Below are positions 57,642 to 64,000 of a stretch of DNA of 64,000 bases, piece by piece. The notes under the pieces are model-generated. The model worked only from the letters and a program-made list of their open reading frames with translations. It was not told the DNA's origin and ran no database searches. A program made the translations under genes and the position numbers. Source of the DNA: TK10-74A sp965263065. Its GTDB lineage: Bacteria > Chloroflexota > Dehalococcoidia > Bin125. Within the stretch, counting starts at the first letter, position 1; every line of letters starts with the position of its first letter. The stretch spans positions 2,480,001 to 2,544,000 of the forward strand of contig CBDHGH010000003.1 in the NCBI GenBank assembly GCA_965263065.1, in the 5' to 3' direction.

Positions 57642-58852
57642 TGCCCGAACCGGCGGCCGTCGCGCCCCAGTCCTACGGTGTGCGAGGCCGGGAGCCGGGC
57701 CGTGTCGTACGGCCGCGCAGCGTCGCGGAGGTGCAGGACGCCCTGCGCGCGGCGTCGGCGGCGGGCGAGGCGGTGATCGTCCAGGGGGGCCGCACCGCCG
57801 TCGCGACGGGCTGCCCGCCGGAGCGCTACGACGTCGCACTCGAGACGACCGCCCTCGACGCGATCATCGCCCACGAGCCGCAGGACTTCACCGCCACGGT
57901 GCAGGCCGGGATGCGCTTCGCCGACCTGCAAGCGCTGCTGGCGCGGCACGGCCAGTCGCTGCCGCTGGACCCGCCCGGCGGCGCCGACACGACGGTCGGC
58001 GGCGTGATCGCGCGCGGGCGCGGCGGACTGCGGCGAGGCGCGTTTGGCGGCGTGCGCGACTGGCTGATCGGCTGCACGGTCGTGCTCTCCGACGGCCGCG
58101 CCGTGCACGGCGGCGGACGCGTCGTCAAGAACGTCAGCGGCTACGACCTGCCCAAGCTGTTCGCCGGCTCCTGGGGCACGCTGGGCTGCATCGTCGAAGC
58201 GTCGTTCAAGCTGCGCCCGCTGGCGGCCCGTGACGCCACCCTGCGCATCGCCGCGGACGACTTCGCCGGCGCGGTGAATGCGGGACGCGCGCTGGCCCAG
58301 CGCCTGCACGGCCTGCACGCCGTGGCGGCCGTCGACGCCGCCTCAGCGGCCGCAGCGGGGCTCGATGCGGAAGCCTGCCTGCTGATCCGGGCGGGCGGCA
58401 TGCCCGCGATGGTCGACGAGTTGCTGGCGCTGACCCGCGCGCTCGCGCCGCACGCGGCGGCGCGCGTGCTGCCGACCGACGCGGACGTCTGGCAGCGCCT
58501 GACCGAGACGACGGCCCCCGCCGACGGCGTGCTGTTGCGCATCGGCTGCCCCCCGCCCGCGCTCGAAGCCGTCGTCACGGCGGCGCACGACCGCCTCCCA
58601 GCCGCGACCCGCCTGGCGTCGCTCGACGGCGGGCTGCTGTGGCTGCGCGTGCCGGAGGCGAGCGCCGAGGCCGTGACGACGCTGCGCGCCGCCGTCGAAG
58701 CGCGGGGCGGCGCGCTGAGCGTGGAGTCGGGCGAGGTCCCCGGCGTCGACCCCTGGGGCGCGGCCCCGGGCCTGCCGATCATGCGGCGCATCAAGGAGCA
58801 GCTCGATCCCACCCGCACGCTCAGCCCGGGCCGCTTCGTGGGGGGGTTGTAG
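57641..58852 (+). CDS. glcE: Glycolate oxidase subunit, FAD-binding
   Basis: A 403-residue second FAD-binding subunit. VVRPRSVAEVQDALRAASAA, IVQGGRTAVATG, DPPGGADTTVGGVIARGRGG and VVKNVSGYDLPKLFAGSWGT match GlcE. ATG overlap with glcD decides the start; glcF begins two bases after its stop. It completes the oxidase core with GlcD and GlcF. Confidence 0.93.
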   Translation: MPEPAAVAPQSYGVRGREPGRVVRPRSVAEVQDALRAASAAGEAVIVQGGRTAVATGCPPERYDVALETTALDAIIAHEPQDFTATVQAGMRFADLQALLARHGQSLPLDPPGGADTTVGGVIARGRGGLRRGAFGGVRDWLIGCTVVLSDGRAVHGGGRVVKNVSGYDLPKLFAGSWGTLGCIVEASFKLRPLAARDATLRIAADDFAGAVNAGRALAQRLHGLHAVAAVDAASAAAAGLDAEACLLIRAGGMPAMVDELLALTRALAPHAAARVLPTDADVWQRLTETTAPADGVLLRIGCPPPALEAVVTAAHDRLPAATRLASLDGGLLWLRVPEASAEAVTTLRAAVEARGGALSVESGEVPGVDPWGAAPGLPIMRRIKEQLDPTRTLSPGRFVGGL

Positions 58853-58854
58853 CG

Positions 58855-60222
58855 ATGAGCGCGCAGACGCCTGCCGCCAGCCGGGGCGCGTTCCGCACGG
58901 CGGACGGACCGTCCGACGCGGAACTCAGCCTGTGCGTCCACTGCGGCTTCTGCCTGAGCTACTGCCCCACCTATCTGGAGTTGGGCCAAGAGCCCGACTC
59001 TCCCCGCGGGCGCTTGCAGCTCATGAAGGCGCTGGCCGAGGAGCGCGTGCAGCCGACGCCCCGCGTCCTGCAGCACTTCGACCGCTGCCTGCAGTGCCGC
59101 GCCTGCGAGACAGCCTGCCCGTCGCTGGTGCCCTACGGGCGCTTGATGGAAGCGACCCGCGCCGACCTCTTCCAGCAGGGCAGGCTGCTCACGGGCCGGC
59201 GGCGCTGGCTCTGGCGTCTGGTCATGCGCGGCGTCTTCCCCTACCCCCGGCGCCTGCGCGCCCTCGGGACCATGCTGTGGCTCGTACAGCGATCGGGCCT
59301 GCAGCGACTCGCCCGGCGGACGGGGCTGCTGTCGCGGCTCGCGCCACCGCTGGCGCGCCTGGACGCGCTCTCGCCCGACCTGCGACGCCCGTTCTTCCGT
59401 CCCACCGATGTCGAGCGCTACGCAACGCGCGGGGCGCCGCGCGCCGGCGTCGCGATGCTGACCGGCTGCATAATGCCCATGAGCCACCCCGAAACGCATC
59501 ACGCCACGGCGCGGACGTTGTCGCGCAACGGTGTGCGCGTGACCGCGCCCGGGGGCCAAGTCTGCTGCGGGGCGCTGCACGCGCACGGCGGCGATGTCGA
59601 GACCGCGCGCGCGCTGGCGCGCCGCAACATCGACGCCTTCTCGCCCGATGACGCCGCGCCCGACGCGATCATCGTCAACGCGGCCGGCTGCGGGTCGCAC
59701 ATGAAGGAGTACGGCCACCTCCTGCGCGACGACCCGCGCTACGCCGGCCGCGCGCGCGACTTCGCGGCACGGGTGCGCGACGTGTCGGAGTACCTGCTCG
59801 AGGCCGGCTTCGACGCGCCGGCGGGGGCGCTGGAGCGCTCGGTCACCTATCAGGACTCCTGCCATCTGGTGCACGCGCAGCGCGTCAAGGACGCGCCCCG
59901 CGCGCTCCTGAGGTCGATTCCGGGGCTCGACCTGCGCGAGATGCGCACGCCCGATCGCTGCTGCGGCAGCGCGGGCCTCTACTCGATCCTGCAAGGCGCG
60001 CTCTCGGGCGCGATCCTGCGCGACAAGATGGCGGACATCGCGCAAACCGACGTCGACCAGGTCTGCTCGGCCAACCCCGGTTGCCTGCTCCAACTTGACG
60101 CCGGACTCCGACTTTATGTCGAGTCGGACGGTGCGCCGATGCGCAGCGCCCACGTCATCGACCTGCTCGACGAGAGCTACCGCATCGCCGAGGGCGACGA
60201 CTACGCGCGGCCGGGCCGGTGA
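58855..60222 (+). CDS. glcF: Glycolate oxidase iron-sulfur subunit
   Basis: A 455-residue Fe-S subunit. Two ferredoxin-type Cys sets (CVHCGFCLSYCP; CLQCRACETACP) are followed by two CCG domains (GGQVCCGALHAHGGD; TPDRCCGSAGLYS) as in heterodisulfide reductase-like proteins. It passes electrons from GlcDE to the membrane. Start ATG 58855 is just after glcE. A 30-bp hairpin lies about 30 bases past the stop. Confidence 0.95.
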   Translation: MSAQTPAASRGAFRTADGPSDAELSLCVHCGFCLSYCPTYLELGQEPDSPRGRLQLMKALAEERVQPTPRVLQHFDRCLQCRACETACPSLVPYGRLMEATRADLFQQGRLLTGRRRWLWRLVMRGVFPYPRRLRALGTMLWLVQRSGLQRLARRTGLLSRLAPPLARLDALSPDLRRPFFRPTDVERYATRGAPRAGVAMLTGCIMPMSHPETHHATARTLSRNGVRVTAPGGQVCCGALHAHGGDVETARALARRNIDAFSPDDAAPDAIIVNAAGCGSHMKEYGHLLRDDPRYAGRARDFAARVRDVSEYLLEAGFDAPAGALERSVTYQDSCHLVHAQRVKDAPRALLRSIPGLDLREMRTPDRCCGSAGLYSILQGALSGAILRDKMADIAQTDVDQVCSANPGCLLQLDAGLRLYVESDGAPMRSAHVIDLLDESYRIAEGDDYARPGR

Positions 60223-60252
60223 CCGGCGCGACCATAGGCTAGACCAGCGGGC

Positions 60253-60318
60253 GGAACCTCACCCCCTAACCCCCTCTCCATCTGAAGCGATGGAGAGGGG
60301 GTTAGGGGGTGAGGTTCC
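60253..60318. repeat. 30-bp perfect hairpin repeat, cluster 2
   Basis: Arms 60253-60282 and 60289-60318 are perfectly complementary over 30 bases around the loop tgaagc. Inner part ccccctctccatc is identical to that at 62904-62916 and nearly so at 2341. It follows glcF and may also act as a terminator, though it lacks a T tract. Confidence 0.9.
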
Positions 60319-60369
60319 CGCGGCCCGCCCCGCCGCCCTAAGCGCACACAAAACCTCTCGTCAACGGGC

Positions 60370-60385
60370 GTAAAAATAATTTTAC
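60370..60385 (+). promoter_or_regulatory. AT-rich palindrome
   Basis: gtaaaa-ataa-ttttac is a 16-base inverted repeat in an otherwise very GC-rich region, upstream of the C tract and the third substrate-binding gene. It may be an operator or an UP-like element. Confidence 0.5.
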
Positions 60386-60409
60386 ATTTCCGTTACCTGA
60401 ACTCAGTTG

Positions 60410-60445
60410 CCCCCCTCCCCCCCCCCCCCCCCCCCCCCCCCCCCC
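60410..60445 (+). repeat. Poly-C tract (6 C, T, then 29 C)
   Basis: Bases 60410-60415 are C, 60416 is T, and 60417-60445 are 29 consecutive C. It lies between a TTGCCC at 60407-60412 and a TATACT at 60450-60455, upstream of the substrate-binding gene at 60521. Such length could be slippage-prone or an assembly artefact. Confidence 0.85.
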
Positions 60446-60449
60446 GATC

Positions 60450-60455
60450 TATACT
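60450..60455 (+). promoter_or_regulatory. -10 element TATACT for the SBP gene
   Basis: TATACT is a near-consensus -10, four bases after the C tract. Transcription would start near 60462, giving a leader of about 59 bases. A TTGCCC candidate -35 sits 37 bases upstream, too far at this tract length. Confidence 0.5.
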
Positions 60456-60520
60456 TAGGGCGGCTCCGGCACCGGGCCGTCCCACATGAGGCCAGCCCGG
60501 AATCCAGGAAGGAACTTGCC

Positions 60521-62884
60521 ATGAGCGACCGCAACCATTGGACGAGTCTGCGACAGCGAAAGATCTCGCGTCGCACCATGTTGGGAGCCAGCGCGAAGGC
60601 TGGCGTTGGAGCGGCCGGCCTTGCGCTCGTCGGCTGCGGCGACGACGACGGGCCTGACGCCGGGGCCGTGGCCGCCGAACGGGCGGCCGCGGCCGCGGAA
60701 GAGGCCGCCGCCGCCGCCGTCGCCGCCGGGGAGGCGCGCGCCGCCGACTCGGAGGCCGCGGCCGCCGTCGCGGCCGCGGCGGCAGACGCCGCGGCCGACG
60801 CGGCCGACGCCGCGGGCGAGGCCTCCGCCGCCGCGGCGCAGGCGGCCAGCGCCGCCGATGCGGCCGCCGCCCTGGCCGCCGAGGCGGCCGAATCGGAGGA
60901 CGCCGCCAACGCGGCCGCCGCCGCGGAAGCCGCCGCCGCGGCTGCCGCCGACGCGGCCGCCGCCGCATCCGCGGCCGGTGATCAGGCTGCCGCGGCCGTC
61001 GCCGCTGCAGCGTCCGAGGCGGCCGAGGCCGCCGCCCAGGCCGCCCGCGACGCGGCCGCCGCGGTCGAGGCCGGCACGGCCACCGCGGAGGCCGCCCAGG
61101 CCGCCATCGACGCCGCCGCCGAGGCCGCGGCCGCGGCCGCGGCTGCCGCCGGGGAGGCGTCCGCCGCCGCCGGGCAGGCCGCCGCCACCGCCCAAGAGAC
61201 CGCCGCCAGCGCCGAGGCCGTCGCCGAAGCCGCGGCCGAAACCGCGGCCGCCGCCGTCGCCGCGGCCGAGGAGGCCGCCGACGCGGCCCAGGAGGCCGCC
61301 GAGAGCGCGGCCATGGCGGCGGCGGAGCCGGAGGGTCCGGCCGTGGGCTCCACCGACCTGAACGCCACGGTGCGCGTCGCCGTCGGGCCGGGCCTGGAGG
61401 GCGGCATGGACCCCATTCGGGCCGGTAGCCTCCCCGTGCAGATCTATGACGTTCTGGGGCAGTTCGACCAGTTCTCGAAGGAATTCGTGGCGTCCTCGGC
61501 GACCTTCGAGTGGGTCGACGACTTCACGGCGGGGATCGTCGAGATCAGGCGGGGCATGAAGTGGCATGACGGCGCGTCCGTGACCGCGGAGGACGTCAAG
61601 TTCTCGCTCGATCGCCACGCCGGCATTGCGCCCTACAACGCCGACGGCACCGTCGATTCCCTCTACACCTGGAAGGTCTCCGCGATCACCGATGAGGTCA
61701 CCGTGGAGGGCCCCCTCACCGTGCGGATCCCGTTGCGCACGGACGCGTCGGCGTTCGGCGTGATGGGCACGGAAGTCCGATTGATGCCGAAGCAGCTCAT
61801 CGAGGAGATCGGCGACGAGGCGTTCGCCATCCTCGGGGTGGGCAGCGGCCCCTTCGCGGTCGAGTCGTACGAGCCGGACGATCTGGTGGTGACGAGGCGC
61901 TTCGAGGACTACCACGTGGAGGCCGGATCGACGCACCGCGTCCACAAGCCCTGGATGGCGCGGTTGGAGCAGTACGTCCGGCCGGAGCCGCTGAGCCGCG
62001 TGGCCGCGCTGGAGGCCGACGAGGCCGATATGACGTTGTCCCTCGGGTGGGACCTGTCGCAGCCCTTCGAGGACAGCGATGATTTCAACGTGCTGATCGC
62101 CGCGGGCACCGACAACTGGAACATCGTCTTCAACACCGAGCGGCCGGCGGAAGATGGCACGTTCCCGTTCCGGGACATCCGCGTGCGCCGGGCGGTCAAC
62201 CACGCCGTCAACTGGGAGGAGATCATCGAGTCCCGCGGCGGCTTTGAGCGACGCAACATGGGCATCGCGGCGACCAACATCGGCGCCCTGACGGAGCAAC
62301 AGCGGGCGGATCTGGTCATGGAGTACGACCCGGACAAGGCGCGCGCCCTGCTGGCCGAGGCCGGCTACCCGAACGGCTTCCACGTGCCCTTCTGGGGCTA
62401 CGCGTCCCGCTTCGCCGGCATCGCGGAGGGCGGACAGGCCATCGCGCAGGACCTGGGGAAGGTCGGCGTCACGACGGACTTCCAGGCCGACGTCCATTCC
62501 GTCTTCCGGCCGCGCCTGGGGGCGCGGGGCGAGGACGGCATCCACGAGGCGGCGGGATTCCACCACTACTTCTTCAGCACGTACCCGGACCCGGGCGGCA
62601 ATATCGGCGCCTGGATCGACGAGAACGGCTCGATCGCGCATTCGAAAGCGGACCCGGACTCCAACATCCAGTCGCTCGTCGAGGCGACGCGCACGGCGTT
62701 CGACCCGGCCGAGCGCGCGCAGGCGATCAACGATCTCCAGGTGGCGATCTACTCGGAAGCGATGTTCCTCTTCGGCATCGAGCAGATCAACGTGGGCGTC
62801 ATGCGGAAGAACCTCGAGTGGATCAACTACGGCGTCCGGCAGGACGAATTCAACTACTGGGGGATCCGGCCGACGTTCACCTAG
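60521..62884 (+). CDS. ABC transporter substrate-binding lipoprotein with Ala-rich spacer, SBP family 5
   Basis: A 787-residue solute-binding protein. ATG 60521 has AGGAAGGA at 60507-60514; a frame opening at TTG 60407 would translate the poly-C tract as polyproline and is rejected. Tat motif SRRTML, lipidated Cys39 in LALVGC, acidic GDDDGPD, about 220 Ala-rich residues, then SBP_5 (KWHDGASVTAEDVKFSLDRH; IRVRRAVNHAVNWEE). The signal and spacer nearly equal those of the gene at base 1, but the binding domains are clearly different. No permease gene follows. It is flanked by palindromic repeats on both sides. Confidence 0.93.
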   Translation: MSDRNHWTSLRQRKISRRTMLGASAKAGVGAAGLALVGCGDDDGPDAGAVAAERAAAAAEEAAAAAVAAGEARAADSEAAAAVAAAAADAAADAADAAGEASAAAAQAASAADAAAALAAEAAESEDAANAAAAAEAAAAAAADAAAAASAAGDQAAAAVAAAASEAAEAAAQAARDAAAAVEAGTATAEAAQAAIDAAAEAAAAAAAAAGEASAAAGQAAATAQETAASAEAVAEAAAETAAAAVAAAEEAADAAQEAAESAAMAAAEPEGPAVGSTDLNATVRVAVGPGLEGGMDPIRAGSLPVQIYDVLGQFDQFSKEFVASSATFEWVDDFTAGIVEIRRGMKWHDGASVTAEDVKFSLDRHAGIAPYNADGTVDSLYTWKVSAITDEVTVEGPLTVRIPLRTDASAFGVMGTEVRLMPKQLIEEIGDEAFAILGVGSGPFAVESYEPDDLVVTRRFEDYHVEAGSTHRVHKPWMARLEQYVRPEPLSRVAALEADEADMTLSLGWDLSQPFEDSDDFNVLIAAGTDNWNIVFNTERPAEDGTFPFRDIRVRRAVNHAVNWEEIIESRGGFERRNMGIAATNIGALTEQQRADLVMEYDPDKARALLAEAGYPNGFHVPFWGYASRFAGIAEGGQAIAQDLGKVGVTTDFQADVHSVFRPRLGARGEDGIHEAAGFHHYFFSTYPDPGGNIGAWIDENGSIAHSKADPDSNIQSLVEATRTAFDPAERAQAINDLQVAIYSEAMFLFGIEQINVGVMRKNLEWINYGVRQDEFNYWGIRPTFT
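60665..61327 (+). other. Ala-rich low-complexity spacer module (copy 2)
   Basis: About 220 mainly Ala residues with scattered acidic and Gln residues. It has a block of 54 residues (roughly 60750-60911) absent from copy 1 at 136-672, after the shared GEAR and before the shared EAAAAAAADAAAAASAAGDQ. Confidence 0.75.
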
Positions 62885-62887
62885 GCG

Positions 62888-63171
62888 CGACCTCACCCCC
62901 TAACCCCCTCTCCATCTGAAGCGATGGAGAGGGGGGCTCCGGTTCCCTCTCCCTCTGGGAGAGGGCTAGGGTGAGGGCCCGCGCCCGCCGAGGCCCCCTC
63001 ACCCCCACCCTCTCCCTCAGGGAGAGGGGGTTAGGGAAGGGCGGTTCGCGAACCGCCCCTACGGGATCTCGCCTCCCTCTCCATTGCCGAGCAATGGAGA
63101 GGGAGGCGAGAGGGTGAGGTTCTGGCGCGCGACCGCACGCCGCCGCATCTGAAATGAGGGGGTGAGGTCGC
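62888..63171. repeat. Composite palindromic extragenic repeat, cluster 3
   Basis: A chain of hairpins: 13-bp arms (62904-62916/62923-62935), 9-bp arms (62945-62953/62957-62965), 10-bp arms (63008-63017/63019-63028), the 20-bp palindrome gggcggttcgcgaaccgccc (63039-63058) and 20-bp arms (63068-63087/63091-63110). Modules are shared with 2301-2500, in rearranged order. It fills the gap between the SBP gene and the toxin-antitoxin pair. Confidence 0.85.
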
Positions 63172-63247
63172 TCGACCCGCAGGCGCCACCGGTTCCCCCC
63201 AGGCCGCGCCGCCCCACGTGACCGGCAATCTGGTCTACAATCCGACC

Positions 63248-63496
63248 ATGATCCGGGTCAACATCGCCGACGCCAAAGCACACCTCTCCCGCTACCTCGG
63301 CCGCGTCGAGCAGGGCGAGACGATCCTGCTCTGCCGGCGCAACGTGCCCGTCGCCGAGATCCGCCCGCTGCCCAAGCGCCCCGGCGGCCTCCGCCCCGTC
63401 GGCATCGACCGCGGGATGGACGTCCCGCCCAGCTTCTTCGAGCCGCTCCCCGATGAGATGCTTGCGCCCTTCCAGAACGACTCCGGGCCCGCATGA
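63248..63496 (+). CDS. Phd/YefM-type antitoxin
   Basis: An 82-residue antitoxin: MIRVNIADAKAHLSRYLGRV and GETILLCRRNVPVAEIRPLP are the Phd/YefM DNA-binding fold; the C-terminus would wrap the toxin. The ATG at 63248 starts the canonical domain. Its TGA overlaps the toxin start (ATGA), the usual coupled arrangement. Confidence 0.9.
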   Translation: MIRVNIADAKAHLSRYLGRVEQGETILLCRRNVPVAEIRPLPKRPGGLRPVGIDRGMDVPPSFFEPLPDEMLAPFQNDSGPA

Positions 63497-63879
63497 ACCT
63501 CCTGCTCGACACCTGCACCTTCCTCTGGCTGGCCGCCGACCACCCGCGTCTGACCGCCGCCGCGCGCGCCAGTTGCCGCAGTCCTGAGAACACCTGCTAC
63601 CTCAGCGCCCTGTCGGTCTGGGAGATCGCCGTCAAGCACCGCCTCGGCCGGCTGCCCCTGCCGGAGCCGCCCGCCCGCTACATCGAGAGCCGGCGCCGCT
63701 GGCTGGAGATCGAGTCCCTCCCATTCGACGAAGCCAGCGCCGTGCATGACGCGCTCCTGCCCCCCGTCCACGCGGACCCCTTCGACCGCGGCCTCGTCGC
63801 CCAGGCGATCCTCCATCACATGACCATCGTCACGCCCGACCAAGCCATCGCCCAGTACCCCGCCCCCGTCCTCTGGTAG
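63493..63879 (+). CDS. vapC: PIN-domain toxin (VapC family)
   Basis: A 128-residue PIN-domain ribonuclease toxin. MNLLLDTCTFLWLA has the first acidic residue, SALSVWEIAVKHRLGRL the Glu, and HADPFDRGLVAQAI with VTPDQAI the remaining Asp residues. It is neutralised by the antitoxin encoded just upstream. All catalytic acids appear present. Confidence 0.93.
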   Translation: MNLLLDTCTFLWLAADHPRLTAAARASCRSPENTCYLSALSVWEIAVKHRLGRLPLPEPPARYIESRRRWLEIESLPFDEASAVHDALLPPVHADPFDRGLVAQAILHHMTIVTPDQAIAQYPAPVLW

Positions 63880-63943
63880 CGCCACCCTCGCCGCCGCCGG
63901 GATAGCGGGGGCCGGCTGTATGCTGCGCGCCAGGAGGACCGGC

Positions 63944-64000
63944 ATGCAGATCGACAGCCGGGCGCTGCGCGACGCGCTGGGCCGGTTCCCCACCGGCGTG
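63944..64000 (+). CDS. Flavin reductase-like protein (3'-truncated by window)
   Basis: Only the first 19 codons lie in the window: MQIDSRALRDALGRFPTGV, after AGGAGGA. The pattern RALRDALGRFPTGV is the typical beginning of flavin-reductase-domain (split-barrel) proteins. The call rests on this short stretch. Confidence 0.6.
   Translation, partial: MQIDSRALRDALGRFPTGV

Noticed and set aside
60253..60318. Simple intrinsic terminator for glcF
   Set aside because: It has no T tract, and its modules recur in two other clusters, so it is listed as a repeat that may also terminate.
60407..60520. Translation start at TTG 60407, giving a polyproline leader
   Set aside because: The ATG at 60521 has a good ribosome site and begins the Tat signal shared with the paralogue.

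Overview
The window is very GC-rich, gene-dense bacterial chromosome. I read it as Chloroflexota, most likely a SAR202/Dehalococcoidia-like heterotroph. That rests on gene content only: Tat-exported lipoprotein solute-binding proteins, a DUF3090 gene, five class III CoA-transferases, a DUF35/thiolase-like pair, GlcDEF, SDR/enoyl-CoA hydratase genes and PaREP1/HEPN genes. No rRNA, tRNA, CRISPR array, phage or IS transposase was recognised, so there is no phylogenetic marker.

Layout. 1-4.4 kb: a left-truncated substrate-binding protein and two DppB/DppC-type permeases, with a composite palindromic repeat inside the operon. 4.4-8.3 kb: a DUF4870-like gene, a DUF3090 gene, a rhodanese with an in-frame UGA exactly at its catalytic cysteine codon, and formate-THF ligase. 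8.3-16.3 kb: mostly minus-strand genes: lipoprotein, small membrane protein, DUF35, thiolase-like, HtpX, a 10-formyl-THF hydrolase-like protein, a PPOX-fold protein and a MacB-type ABC exporter; FmdB is on the plus strand. 16.4-25.2 kb: acyltransferase, SDR, dienelactone hydrolase, a second substrate-binding protein and a secreted leucine-rich-repeat protein. 25.2-37.5 kb: Crp/Fnr regulator, two MFS carriers, a HEAT-SPOUT methyltransferase fusion, DinB-like proteins, SDR, enoyl-CoA hydratase, VTT protein, ArsR and a GSA-aminomutase-like aminotransferase. 37.5-44.8 kb: gltB-gltD and an HpcH/HpaI aldolase. 44.8-54.4 kb: five CaiB/BaiF CoA-transferases, an MFS carrier and three HEPN-like genes. 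54.4-60.2 kb: CinA-like protein, alpha/beta hydrolase and glcD-glcE-glcF. 60.2-64 kb: palindromic repeats, a 29-C homopolymer in a promoter region, a third substrate-binding protein that shares its N-terminal module with the first, a Phd-VapC pair and the start of a flavin reductase gene.

The genes fit an organism living on exported-protein-captured organic solutes and on acyl-CoA, glycolate and one-carbon chemistry. The most notable observations are: (1) a candidate selenocysteine rhodanese with a SECIS-like hairpin directly after the UGA; (2) two stop-start-coupled CoA-transferase pairs, each with one subunit carrying and one lacking the catalytic Asp, in the same order; (3) two divergent solute-binding proteins sharing a nearly identical Tat/lipobox plus 180-220-residue alanine-rich spacer; (4) a long C homopolymer between possible -35 and -10 elements upstream of one of them.
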